DNA of 5,843 bases. It comes from Cyanobium sp. Lineage in GTDB: Bacteria > Cyanobacteriota > Cyanobacteriia > PCC-6307 > Cyanobiaceae. Shown in pieces: positions 1 through 4,988 of the stretch. The stretch is from assembly GCA_014191535.1 (NCBI GenBank), contig BJHC01000099.1, positions 1 through 5,843 on the forward strand, written 5' to 3'. Made by a program: the position numbers and the translations under genes. Numbering within the stretch: position 1 is the stretch's first letter; each line of letters starts with the position of its first letter. The notes beneath the pieces are model-generated. The model was not told the DNA's origin and ran no database searches. It saw only the letters and a program-made list of their open reading frames with translations.

Positions 1-1
1 T

Positions 2-766
2 CTGGGGATGATCGTGAAGGAGTGGATGGAAACCGAGCAGCCCTCGCTGGCGCTGCAGCGCCGCGGCCGTCGGGCCCTGCAGCGCATCGTCACCGCCAAC
101 CTGCGGCTGGTGGTGACGGTGGCCCTCCGCTACATCCGCCGCCTGAAGCATCTGTCCCACGAGCCGATGGATCTGGTGCAGGCCGGCAACATCGGCCTGC
201 TGCGGGCTGCGGAGAAGTACGACCCCACCCGTGGCTACAAATTTTCCACCTATGGCTACTGGTGGATTCGGCAATCGATCAACCGCTACCTGCAGGAGCA
301 CAACGGCAGCATTCGCCTGCCTGTGAATCTGGTGAGCTTGGCGATGCGGGCCGAAACCCTCCAGAACGGTGGCAGTGAACCGATGAACGCCGATCGACTG
401 GCCGATGAGCTGGGGGAGACCCCCCAGCGGGTGCTCTACGCCCTGGCGGTGCAGCACCGCAGCAACACCATCTCGCTGGATCAGCAGCTCAATGGTGGGG
501 ATGGGGAAATGACTCTGCTGGACACGGTGACGGACACCCGCCAGCCGGAGATCGAGGACGACTATGTGTGGATGCAAAGCCAGGTGGAGCAGCTCTCCAC
601 CCCGGAGCGCGCCGTGATTCAGCTGCGGTATGGATCAGGCAAGCAGCGCTCCTTTGCCGAGGTGGCGCGGCTGGTGGGCCGCACCAAGGATCAGGTGCAG
701 CGGTTGGAGCGCCATGCCCTGACCAAGCTGCGCCGGGGTCTGACGCCGGTGTTGTTTCCCTGCTGA
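2..766 (+). CDS. Sigma-70 family RNA polymerase sigma factor, 5'-truncated by the window edge
   Basis: This encodes a cytoplasmic sigma factor that directs RNA polymerase to promoters. Counting from the ATG at 8, region 2 covers about residues 18-110, with NLRLVV (31-36), DLVQAGNIGLLRAAEKYD (55-72) and GYKFSTYGYWWIRQSINR (76-93). Region 3 covers about 125-180. Region 4 covers about 190-245, with LSTPERAVIQLRYG followed by a helix-turn-helix near 215-245. The frame stays open to the left edge, and the codons before that ATG (Leu-Gly) fit the usual 'LG..V' segment of cyanobacterial sigma region 1.2. I therefore think the true start lies upstream and that the ATG at 8 is internal. Oddities: about four extra residues between regions 2.1 and 2.2 (KHLSHEPM area), and a recognition helix reading KDQVQRLE where primary sigmas have RERVRQIE. 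Both suggest an alternative (group 2/3) sigma rather than the housekeeping one. The specific sigma type is unresolved. Confidence 0.9.
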   Translation: MGMIVKEWMETEQPSLALQRRGRRALQRIVTANLRLVVTVALRYIRRLKHLSHEPMDLVQAGNIGLLRAAEKYDPTRGYKFSTYGYWWIRQSINRYLQEHNGSIRLPVNLVSLAMRAETLQNGGSEPMNADRLADELGETPQRVLYALAVQHRSNTISLDQQLNGGDGEMTLLDTVTDTRQPEIEDDYVWMQSQVEQLSTPERAVIQLRYGSGKQRSFAEVARLVGRTKDQVQRLERHALTKLRRGLTPVLFPC

Positions 767-794
767 GGGTCACCGCTCAACGGGCCATCGCAAA

Positions 795-821
795 ACCCGG
801 AGATCCGGCTGATCTCCGGGT
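795..821 (-). terminator. Hairpin between convergent genes, probable intrinsic terminator
   Basis: There is a perfect 11-bp inverted repeat (ACCCGGAGATC / GATCTCCGGGT) with a 5-nt loop. It lies between the sigma-factor stop (766) and the stop of the minus-strand RHH gene (844). Read on the minus strand the stem runs straight into a short T run (GGGTTTTG), which fits an intrinsic terminator for the RHH gene. On the plus strand the stem is followed by GACTGC with no T tract, so termination of the sigma gene here is less certain, though the hairpin could still act both ways. Confidence 0.65.
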
Positions 822-843
822 GACTGCGAGACGGTTGCCGTGC

Positions 844-1089
844 TCAGTAGCCGCGCACTTTCACCCGGGCAGCCGGGTGGGAGCCGTTGCCGGTGGTCGC
901 CACCGCCGACGACGGCACGATGGTGCGTTGTTGATCGCGCAGGGCATCTTCCAGCAGGAAGGCACAGAGATTGGAGACGGAGCGCCCCTCCTCTTCGGAG
1001 CGGCTGAGCAGCGCCTCATGCACGTGATAACTCAGGGTGATTGAGATTCTTCGGGGTTGACGTTGGAGCACGCGAAAGCGCTCATTCAT
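844..1089 (-). CDS. Small ribbon-helix-helix (CopG/Arc-like) DNA-binding protein
   Basis: This 81-residue protein has the pattern of a ribbon-helix-helix fold. A short basic strand, PRRISITLS (12-20), is followed by helix A, YHVHEALLSRSEEEG (21-35), the turn RSVSN (36-40), and helix B, LCAFLLEDALRD (41-52). Residues 53-81 are a low-complexity tail rich in Ala, Ser, Thr and basic residues. RHH proteins dimerise and bind operator DNA through the paired strands. Similar short 'RRISI' proteins are common as stand-alone genes in picocyanobacteria, and no toxin partner is adjacent, so antitoxin function is not supported here. The start is fixed by a strong AAGGAG ribosome site 7 nt upstream. The upstream region carries palindromes that could be operators, perhaps its own. 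The target genes are unknown. Confidence 0.8.
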   Translation of the reverse strand: MNERFRVLQRQPRRISITLSYHVHEALLSRSEEEGRSVSNLCAFLLEDALRDQQRTIVPSSAVATTGNGSHPAARVKVRGY

Positions 1090-1096
1090 CGGAAAA

Positions 1097-1102
1097 CTCC
1101 TT
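1097..1102 (-). promoter_or_regulatory. Ribosome binding site of the RHH gene
   Basis: AAGGAG on the minus strand lies 7 nt before the ATG at 1089. It is among the best Shine-Dalgarno matches in the window and it sets the start of the 81-residue RHH protein. Confidence 0.8.
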
Positions 1103-1170
1103 GTTCATCAGTGGTGGTGTTGGGCTGCAGGTGGATGATGAGAGTTCTGTCTCTTTGCACCTCTCTGCAT

Positions 1171-1205
1171 CACGAGAATAGGCGCCGCACTCTCGTGGAG
1201 AGTGC
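1171..1205. promoter_or_regulatory. Two overlapping inverted repeats, candidate operator upstream of the RHH gene
   Basis: A perfect 8-bp inverted repeat, GCACTCTC-GTG-GAGAGTGC, occupies 1187-1205. A second, CACGAGA (1171-1177) with TCTCGTG (1191-1197), shares its central bases. As RNA or cruciform only one of the two could form at a time. The block overlaps and lies just upstream of the only weak -10-like sequence for the minus-strand RHH gene, so a dimeric regulator (perhaps the RHH protein itself) could bind here. That role is inference; only the symmetry is seen directly. Confidence 0.4.
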
Positions 1206-1237
1206 AGAAGATTGCGTTAGAGCTTTCGCGTTTTTGC

Positions 1238-1251
1238 TGCAGATTGCAGAT
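1238..1251. repeat. Tandem 7-bp repeat TGCAGAT x2
   Basis: Two back-to-back copies of TGCAGAT follow a run of five T. A related TGCAGA occurs at 1203-1208, and another TGCAGAT occurs near 1329. Being short, the repeat may be chance in sequence rich in TGCAG, but it sits in the otherwise unexplained region upstream of the RHH gene. Confidence 0.35.
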
Positions 1252-1413
1252 CAGTTCTGCACATCAACGGCGCCAACCATCAGACGCTCCTGCGGACCCC
1301 CTCCACGGCCTCAGCCACCGTTTGAGCCGTGCAGATCTCCGCATGGGCGAGGCGCTGCAGTGTCGCCGTGGATCTGCACAGATTCGGCTTTTGCGGGTGG
1401 GGGGAGTGCACCA

Positions 1414-1713
1414 TTGCTCCTCTCCAGCCCGATGGCGATGGCGACTTGGACGGTGTTGTTGTTGCCCCCGCTGGGTGCGCGGCGGGCGCAGCCGCGTTGG
1501 CTCTGCCCCACGGGTGGTTTCAGCCTGCAACTGCAGCGAGCCTGGAGGCTGGCGGATCCCGCAACAGCCCGCGCTCGGTTGGTGCCGTGGCTTGAGGCGA
1601 AGGGCCGCAGCCTTGCCTTGTTATCCCGCATGCGTTTGGTGCAGGCCTGCAGCACCCCTGCAGAGCATCCTCTGCAGAACGGCAGCGGCCGGTCTGTGGC
1701 GGTGGAGCTGTGA
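1414..1713 (+). CDS. Hypothetical protein, 99 residues, tentative
   Basis: I do not recognise this protein. The frame from TTG at 1414 to TGA at 1713 gives a hydrophobic start (LLLSSP, then TWTVLLLPPLGARR), a middle rich in Arg, Ala and Trp (QLQRAWRLADPATARARLVPWLEAKG), and a polar tail. Codon choice with frequent G/C third positions matches neighbouring genes, and the composition reads better than the competing frames on either strand. TTG is preferred as start because a GGGGAG ribosome-like sequence (1401-1406) lies 7 nt before it; the alternatives are ATG at 1432 or 1438, which lack such a site. The frame is also open well upstream (to 1057), but that part reads as non-coding. It ends 30 nt before cyAbrB and could be co-transcribed with it. 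It may not be a gene. Confidence 0.4.
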   Translation: MLLSSPMAMATWTVLLLPPLGARRAQPRWLCPTGGFSLQLQRAWRLADPATARARLVPWLEAKGRSLALLSRMRLVQACSTPAEHPLQNGSGRSVAVEL

Positions 1714-1743
1714 TCTAGACCCGAAACGTTGGCCGATTCCGCC

Positions 1744-2121
1744 ATGCTCAAAGGACAGCAATTGCTCAAAGTGGTGAAGGCGATGGCCGGGGCCAATCGC
1801 TCCGACCTGGTGCGCCACTGCGGCTATGTGAGCGTCCGCGACGACGGCCAGGAGCAGCTGCATTTCGCCGAGTTTTATGGCGCCCTGCTCGAGGCTTCCG
1901 GGGTGGATCTGCCGGGTCATCCCGGCCGCCACGGCCAACCGAAAAGTGCCCTGGGTCGCGACCTCTCCTACAGCACCCATGTGCATTTCAACGGCAACTT
2001 GATGGTGGGCCGCGCCTACACCGACATGCTCGACCTCAAGCCCGGCGATCAGTTCCGAATTCAATTGGGCGAGGGGCAGATCCGCCTGGTGCCGTTGGGA
2101 ACCAAGGCCAGGGGGGCTTGA
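1744..2121 (+). CDS. cyAbrB-type (cyanobacterial AbrB-like) transcriptional regulator
   Basis: This is a 125-residue member of the cyanobacterial AbrB-like regulator family. In studied cyanobacteria, family members influence nitrogen and carbon metabolism and other global responses. Visible family marks are the N-terminal MLKGQQLLKVVKAM, the segment SDLVRHCGYVSV (20-31), the FAEFYGALLEASGVDL block (41-56), and a C-terminal AbrB-like swapped-hairpin DNA-binding region (about 77-117) with HFNGNLMVGRAYTDML and LKPGDQFRIQLG. Family members typically begin at the 'ML.G..LL.KVK' segment, so I chose ATG 1744 over the in-frame TTG at 1729. Neither has a strong ribosome site. The gene ends 3 nt before the GAF-GGDEF gene, which suggests an operon with translational coupling. 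Which of the two usual cyAbrB paralogues it is cannot be told from this window. Confidence 0.88.
   Translation: MLKGQQLLKVVKAMAGANRSDLVRHCGYVSVRDDGQEQLHFAEFYGALLEASGVDLPGHPGRHGQPKSALGRDLSYSTHVHFNGNLMVGRAYTDMLDLKPGDQFRIQLGEGQIRLVPLGTKARGA
2110..2116 (+). promoter_or_regulatory. Ribosome binding site for the GAF-GGDEF gene, inside the end of cyAbrB
   Basis: AGGGGGG ends 8 nt before the GTG at 2125. It lies within the last codons of cyAbrB, so ribosomes finishing cyAbrB would reach it directly. This supports GTG 2125 as the start and translational coupling of the pair. Confidence 0.55.
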
Positions 2122-2124
2122 GCG

Positions 2125-3117
2125 GTGTCCGCCCCGGAGTATCCGGTTCCCGCGGATGAGGAGCAGCGGCTGCGGGATCTGCAGCGCTATGCCCTGCTGG
2201 ATACCCCCGCTGATCCCCATCTCGACCGGATCGTGAGGCTGGCCAGTGCGGTGTTGAACATGCCGATCGCGCTGGTGTCGCTGGTGGATCAAGACCGCCA
2301 ATGGTTTTTGGCCCGCTATGGCCTGGAGGTGGCGGAAACACCGCGGCGGGTGGCGTTCTGCGCCCATACCATTGCCGCCGATCAGATCCTGGTGGTGCCG
2401 GATGCCCTGGAGGATCAGCGCTTCCAGGGCAATCCGCTGGTGCTGCAGGATCCAAAGATCCGCTTCTACGCGGGTGCCCCCCTGCGCTCAGCCCAGGGGC
2501 ACAACCTGGGCACCCTGTGTGTGATCGATCGGCGTCCCCGGGAGTTCACGCCCGAGCAGGTGGCCCTGCTCACGCTGATGGCCGATCTGGTGATGCGGGA
2601 GCTGGAGCTGCGCCAACGCAGCATGCAATGCCCGGTGACCGGCCTCACCATCCGCAGTGCGTTCTTTCAATTCGGTGAGCAGGAGGTGGTGCGCGCCCGG
2701 CGCCAAGGCTCTCCGCTCAGCCTGTTCAATTTCGACATCGACGACTTTCGCCAGATCAACAACCGCTGGGGGCATCAGGCCGGGGACCAGGTGTTGCTCG
2801 ATGTGTGCCGTGTGGCTCGGGCGCCGTTGCGGCCCGATGATCTGTTTGGCCGGATCGGCGATGAGGAGTTTTCGATTCTGCTGGTGGAGTCCGACCTCAG
2901 CCGTGCGCTGCAGGTGGCGGAACAGGTGCGCGCCCAGATCGCTGGCCTGCGGGGGGTGTTCGATCACTCCGATTACCAACCCCGGATCAGTGGCGGAATC
3001 ACCAGCCTCTCCCCCGGCGACAACGGTTTTGCCGATCTGTTTTACCGGGCCGATCAGGCGCTCTATCTGGCCAAGGGCAACGGCCGCAATCAGATCGCCT
3101 CGTTGGTGGCCGGGTAA
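2125..3117 (+). CDS. GAF-GGDEF domain protein, putative diguanylate cyclase with variant GDEEF motif
   Basis: This is a 330-residue cytoplasmic protein. A GAF sensor domain spans about residues 30-165 (LDRIVRLASAVLNMPIALVSLVD, FCAHTI, FYAGAPLRSAQGHNLGTLCVID), followed by a GGDEF domain at about 167-328. Diguanylate cyclases of this type join two GTP into c-di-GMP as dimers. Catalytic-domain marks are FDIDDFRQINNRWGH (203-217, metal-binding Asp204), AGDQVLLDV, and the signature, which here reads GDEEF (245-249): the second Gly is Asp and the third position is Glu. Glu at position three is common in active enzymes; loss of the second Gly is not, so activity is uncertain. The product-inhibition site RxxD is intact as RPDD (236-239), five residues before the signature. 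The usual DPLTGL entry reads CPVTGL. GTG is the start, 3 nt after cyAbrB, with no membrane segment seen. The GAF ligand is unknown; no obvious bilin-binding Cys motif is seen. Confidence 0.88.
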   Translation: MSAPEYPVPADEEQRLRDLQRYALLDTPADPHLDRIVRLASAVLNMPIALVSLVDQDRQWFLARYGLEVAETPRRVAFCAHTIAADQILVVPDALEDQRFQGNPLVLQDPKIRFYAGAPLRSAQGHNLGTLCVIDRRPREFTPEQVALLTLMADLVMRELELRQRSMQCPVTGLTIRSAFFQFGEQEVVRARRQGSPLSLFNFDIDDFRQINNRWGHQAGDQVLLDVCRVARAPLRPDDLFGRIGDEEFSILLVESDLSRALQVAEQVRAQIAGLRGVFDHSDYQPRISGGITSLSPGDNGFADLFYRADQALYLAKGNGRNQIASLVAG

Positions 3118-3124
3118 CGGCACA

Positions 3125-3160
3125 CCAACGGGGCGAGATTGCCAACGGGGCGAGATTGCC
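3125..3160. repeat. 17-bp tandem duplication between convergent genes
   Basis: The unit CCAACGGGGCGAGATTG occurs twice in perfect tandem, at 3125-3141 and 3142-3158, with two further bases matching. It fills most of the 47-bp gap between the GAF-GGDEF stop and the stop of the small heat-shock gene. It has no strong hairpin, so it does not look like a terminator. It is probably a recent slippage duplication. Confidence 0.85.
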
Positions 3161-3164
3161 GCGC

Positions 3165-3599
3165 TTACTCCACCGGCACCGCCACCGGTTCGGCGCTGGT
3201 GGCGCCGGCTTTCTTGGCGATGCTGATGGTGAGCTCACCGTCCTCGCAATGGGCCTGAATGGCGTGCAGGTCGGCGTCATCCGGTAGGGAGAAGCTGCGG
3301 CTGAAGCTGCCGTAGCTGCGCTCCACACGGTGGAAATGGGGCTTGATGTCTTCGCTTTCGCGCTTGCGTTCCCCCTGGATGGTGAGCATGTCACCGGAGA
3401 GCTTCACCGACACATCCTCTTTGCCCATGCCGGGGATGTCGGCGACGAACTGGTAGGTGCCGTCGCTCTCGAAGATGTCGACCCGCGGGCCCCATTCCCC
3501 CAGGGGCATGGCGTTGCCCAGGCGCAGGCTGGGCCAACTGAAGGCCCTATCCACCATCGCTTCAATGTCGTTGAGCGGTTCCCATTTGATCAGGCTCAT
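3165..3599 (-). CDS. Hsp20/alpha-crystallin small heat-shock protein
   Basis: A 144-residue ATP-independent chaperone that holds unfolding proteins, usually as a large cytoplasmic oligomer; in cyanobacteria such proteins are also linked to thylakoid membrane protection. A short N-terminal arm, MSLIKWEPLNDIEAMVDRAF, precedes the alpha-crystallin domain (about residues 38-130). Visible family marks are PRVDIFESDGTYQFVADIPGM, VKLSGDMLTIQGERK, the HRVERSYGSFSRSFSLPDDAD segment (90-110) and the closing DGELTISIAKK. A C-terminal V-x-V type motif (VAVPV, 139-143) fits the oligomer-docking I-x-I/V. Length is normal for bacterial Hsp20. ATG 3599 is supported by GAGG 7 nt upstream. It is the last gene of a minus-strand series and lies 96 nt after the cysteine-rich gene, room enough for its own promoter. 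I found no CIRCE element there. Confidence 0.93.
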   Translation of the reverse strand: MSLIKWEPLNDIEAMVDRAFSWPSLRLGNAMPLGEWGPRVDIFESDGTYQFVADIPGMGKEDVSVKLSGDMLTIQGERKRESEDIKPHFHRVERSYGSFSRSFSLPDDADLHAIQAHCEDGELTISIAKKAGATSAEPVAVPVE

Positions 3600-3605
3600 G
3601 TGTTC

Positions 3606-3612
3606 ACCTCAG
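3606..3612 (-). promoter_or_regulatory. Ribosome binding site of the small heat-shock gene
   Basis: Read on the minus strand, a GAGGTG sequence lies a few bases before the ATG at 3599, with GAGG 7 nt from the start codon. It confirms the MSLIKW start. Confidence 0.6.
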
Positions 3613-3695
3613 TGAGCATGTGCTGGCCTTTTCAAGGTATGGAGCCTGTTGGGGGGCGCCGGGTTGCCCTGCGCATCTGCCGCAGCCCCACGGCG

Positions 3696-4007
3696 CTACG
3701 CCAGCGGTGCGGCCCGCATGCGGCTGCGGCGGGCGCTTTCCTCGAGGTCGCAGGGGTGGTAGTCGCCACAGATTTGATTGCGCCCGGTGTAGGGCCACAC
3801 GGCCATCGGGATCTCCATGTTGGAGAGGGCCTGCTGATCGGCGGGATAGGCGCTGAAGTGCATGGCGGTGCCGGTGAGCGCGACCGACTCCACGCTGAAG
3901 TGGCGCGGGGCATGGCGGGTGCAGGGGGCGACGGGCCCGAGGCTGGTCATCTCCAGACCATGGGCTTGATCCCAGTAGGCACAGGTTTGGCAGTGCTGGT
4001 TGTTCAT
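3696..4007 (-). CDS. Cysteine-rich hypothetical protein, putative metal-binding
   Basis: A 103-residue protein whose first 90 residues look functional: C6-x2-C9 followed by AYW, C29 in VAPCTRHAP, then WPYTGRNQICGDYHPCD with C80 and C86. Spaced Cys pairs with an aromatic after the first pair and 'WP.T...CG' before the last resemble small zinc-ribbon-like proteins of unknown role, where four Cys would bind one zinc (C6, C9, C29, C80 the likely set). The last 15 residues are basic and low complexity. ATG 4007 has no good ribosome site. It lies 71 nt after the tandem SpoIIAA-like gene in the same direction. Competing frames here (minus 3604-4035, plus 3330-4022) lack this ordered pattern. Function is unknown. 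Confidence 0.68.
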   Translation of the reverse strand: MNNQHCQTCAYWDQAHGLEMTSLGPVAPCTRHAPRHFSVESVALTGTAMHFSAYPADQQALSNMEIPMAVWPYTGRNQICGDYHPCDLEESARRSRMRAAPLA

Positions 4008-4078
4008 GGCTCAGGCCGCTGACCCCATCAGCCAAGGGGCGCTGCGCCGGCAGGGTGGGTCTGGCTGCAGATCCGCCT

Positions 4079-4804
4079 TCAATCGGCGCAGATCCATTCC
4101 TGGGCCGCCAGCAGATCGGAGCCGGTGAAGGCTTGGGTCTGGGCCTGGCTGCAGGGCTGGATCAACCTCTGGGCCAGGGGTTTCCTGGGCTGGCTGCTCA
4201 CCACCGCCAGGCGCTGGGGGCGATGGCGGTAGTCGCGGATCAGGGCCAGGTGCTGACGCAGGGCATTGAGGCCGAGCCAGCCATCAAAGTCGCGCAGATC
4301 CAACAGCACCCGCGGCCGATCCACCTCACTGAACAGCTGGGCCAGGTCATCGTCGATGCGGCGGTAGACGTCCCGATCCAGCTGGCCGATCAGGCCGATG
4401 GTGATCACCTCCCCCTGGCGCTCCAGGTGCACCGTGCCCAAGGCTTCACTGAGCCAGCGGCGGGCGTTGTCCTGCTCCTCCAGGTTGAACAGGTGCACCG
4501 GGCAGGGCAGCAGCACCGCCAGGGCGCGCATGCCATTGCGCACCCAGCCGAGGTTGGTCACCACCGCCAGCTTCTCCAGGCCATCCCAATGGCGCAGGCC
4601 GAAGTTGGTGTCATCCCACACGGCCTCCAGGCTGAGCCCCTCGAAGCTGGGTTCGAACACCACCATCACCTTGACGTGATCAAACTCCAGCAAGGCCGCT
4701 TCGATGCTGGGGATCACACGCCGCTGCATCTCTTCGCCACTGAGGCGACCGCTGCAGCTGAATCCCAACGTGCCGGAGGGCAGGCTTTCAATCAGCTGAA
4801 TCAT
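4079..4804 (-). CDS. Tandem SpoIIAA-like (STAS/SEC14-like) domain protein
   Basis: A 241-residue protein made of two diverged copies of the SpoIIAA-like fold. Copy one (about residues 1-118) has VKVMVVFEPSFEGLSLEAVWDD, then LRHWDGLEKLAVVTNLGWVR. Copy two (about 122-238) has VITIGLIGQLDRDVYRRIDDDL, then RVLLDLRDFDGWLGLNALRQHL and RPQRLAVVSS. The 'D/EF.GW' turn and the '..LAVV' strand are family marks. Family members are related to STAS and SEC14-like folds and are thought to sense or bind at membranes, but the biochemical role is undefined. The frame can be read upstream to 4915, but that extension is basic, Pro/Arg-rich and lies over the small upstream ORF, so ATG 4804 (MIQLIESLPSG) is preferred. 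No strong ribosome site is seen. It follows the 51-residue membrane protein by 28 nt, suggesting one transcript. Confidence 0.8.
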   Translation of the reverse strand: MIQLIESLPSGTLGFSCSGRLSGEEMQRRVIPSIEAALLEFDHVKVMVVFEPSFEGLSLEAVWDDTNFGLRHWDGLEKLAVVTNLGWVRNGMRALAVLLPCPVHLFNLEEQDNARRWLSEALGTVHLERQGEVITIGLIGQLDRDVYRRIDDDLAQLFSEVDRPRVLLDLRDFDGWLGLNALRQHLALIRDYRHRPQRLAVVSSQPRKPLAQRLIQPCSQAQTQAFTGSDLLAAQEWICAD

Positions 4805-4832
4805 GGCGTCCGGCCCGTGGGTTGGCCGCAAC

Positions 4833-4988
4833 CTATGGAGCCGATCCGGGCGAGGGTTGCGATGGCCGCTGATTTGGGCCCGTTGTGCGGTGAAGGGCTG
4901 CACTGACCACCACAATCAGCATCCCGGCGCCCACCAGCGCGGCACTGAGCCGTAGGGCCTGCGACACCGGTATCACGGGAACCATCAT
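4833..4988 (-). CDS. Small single-span membrane protein, 51 residues, unrecognised
   Basis: This small frame runs ATG-ATG (4988) to TAG (4833). The product has a short N-terminus MMVPVIPVSQ, one clear hydrophobic helix at about residues 11-32 (LRLSAALVGAGMLIVVVSAA), then a polar tail rich in Pro, Gln and Ser starting HRTTGPNQ. An Arg flanks each side of the helix, so topology is not obvious. It lies just upstream of, and in the same direction as, the SpoIIAA-like gene (28-nt gap), which suggests co-transcription. There is an in-frame stop a few codons before the start. The ribosome site is weak (TAGG a few bases upstream), and the start lies in the loop of a 12-bp inverted repeat. Codon choice is G/C-ending like its neighbours. 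Function is unknown. Confidence 0.6.
   Translation of the reverse strand: MMVPVIPVSQALRLSAALVGAGMLIVVVSAALHRTTGPNQRPSQPSPGSAP

Larger units (their letters stand above)
1103..1413. other. Non-coding stretch upstream of the RHH gene, palindrome-rich
   Basis: About 310 bases lie between the divergent RHH gene and the next plausible plus-strand start. Frames crossing it read as Cys/Arg/Pro-rich sequence without family features. It holds the overlapping inverted repeats at 1171-1205, a tandem TGCAGAT doublet at 1238-1251, and a weak minus-strand -10-like TATTCT at 1175-1180 (4 of 6 matches to TATAAT, no convincing -35). It probably contains the RHH promoter. I see no tRNA or known riboswitch fold in it. 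Confidence 0.5.

Noticed and set aside
1187..1205. CIRCE heat-shock element (HrcA site), because GCACTC and GAGTGC half-sites are present
   Set aside because: CIRCE is TTAGCACTC-N9-GAGTGCTAA. Here the spacer is 7 nt and the outer TTA/TAA bases are missing, and no groE or dnaK gene follows.
1311..1796. Minus-strand 161-codon frame opposite the orphan protein
   Set aside because: No recognisable motif, and it overlaps the start of cyAbrB. It cannot be fully excluded because the plus-strand orphan is itself only tentative.
1621..2367. Minus-strand 248-codon frame opposite cyAbrB
   Set aside because: Antisense to a confidently identified gene; His/Gln/Gly-rich composition typical of a shadow.
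2488..3123. Minus-strand 211-codon frame opposite the GGDEF domain
   Set aside because: Antisense to a well-supported domain and rich in His/Gln/Leu without family marks.
3631..3636. Sigma-32-like -35 (CTTGAA, minus strand) upstream of the small heat-shock gene
   Set aside because: No CCCCAT-type -10 lies at the needed distance, and cyanobacteria do not normally use sigma-32.
3330..4022. Plus-strand open frame of 230 codons across the heat-shock and Cys-rich genes
   Set aside because: It spans two minus-strand genes and the gap between them, and reads as low-complexity Gly/His/Val sequence.
3604..4035. Minus-strand 143-codon frame overlapping the Cys-rich gene
   Set aside because: Pro/Arg/His-rich product without ordered motifs; the overlapping 103-residue frame has a coherent Cys pattern.
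4021..4060. GC-rich small palindrome (GGCG-CTG-CGCC) between the SpoIIAA-like and Cys-rich genes as a terminator
   Set aside because: Stem of only about 4 bp and no following T run on the minus strand.
4055..4906. Long plus-strand open frame of 283 codons
   Set aside because: It is antisense to the tandem SpoIIAA-like gene. Its His/Gln/Ala-rich product has no family features, as expected of a shadow in GC-rich DNA.
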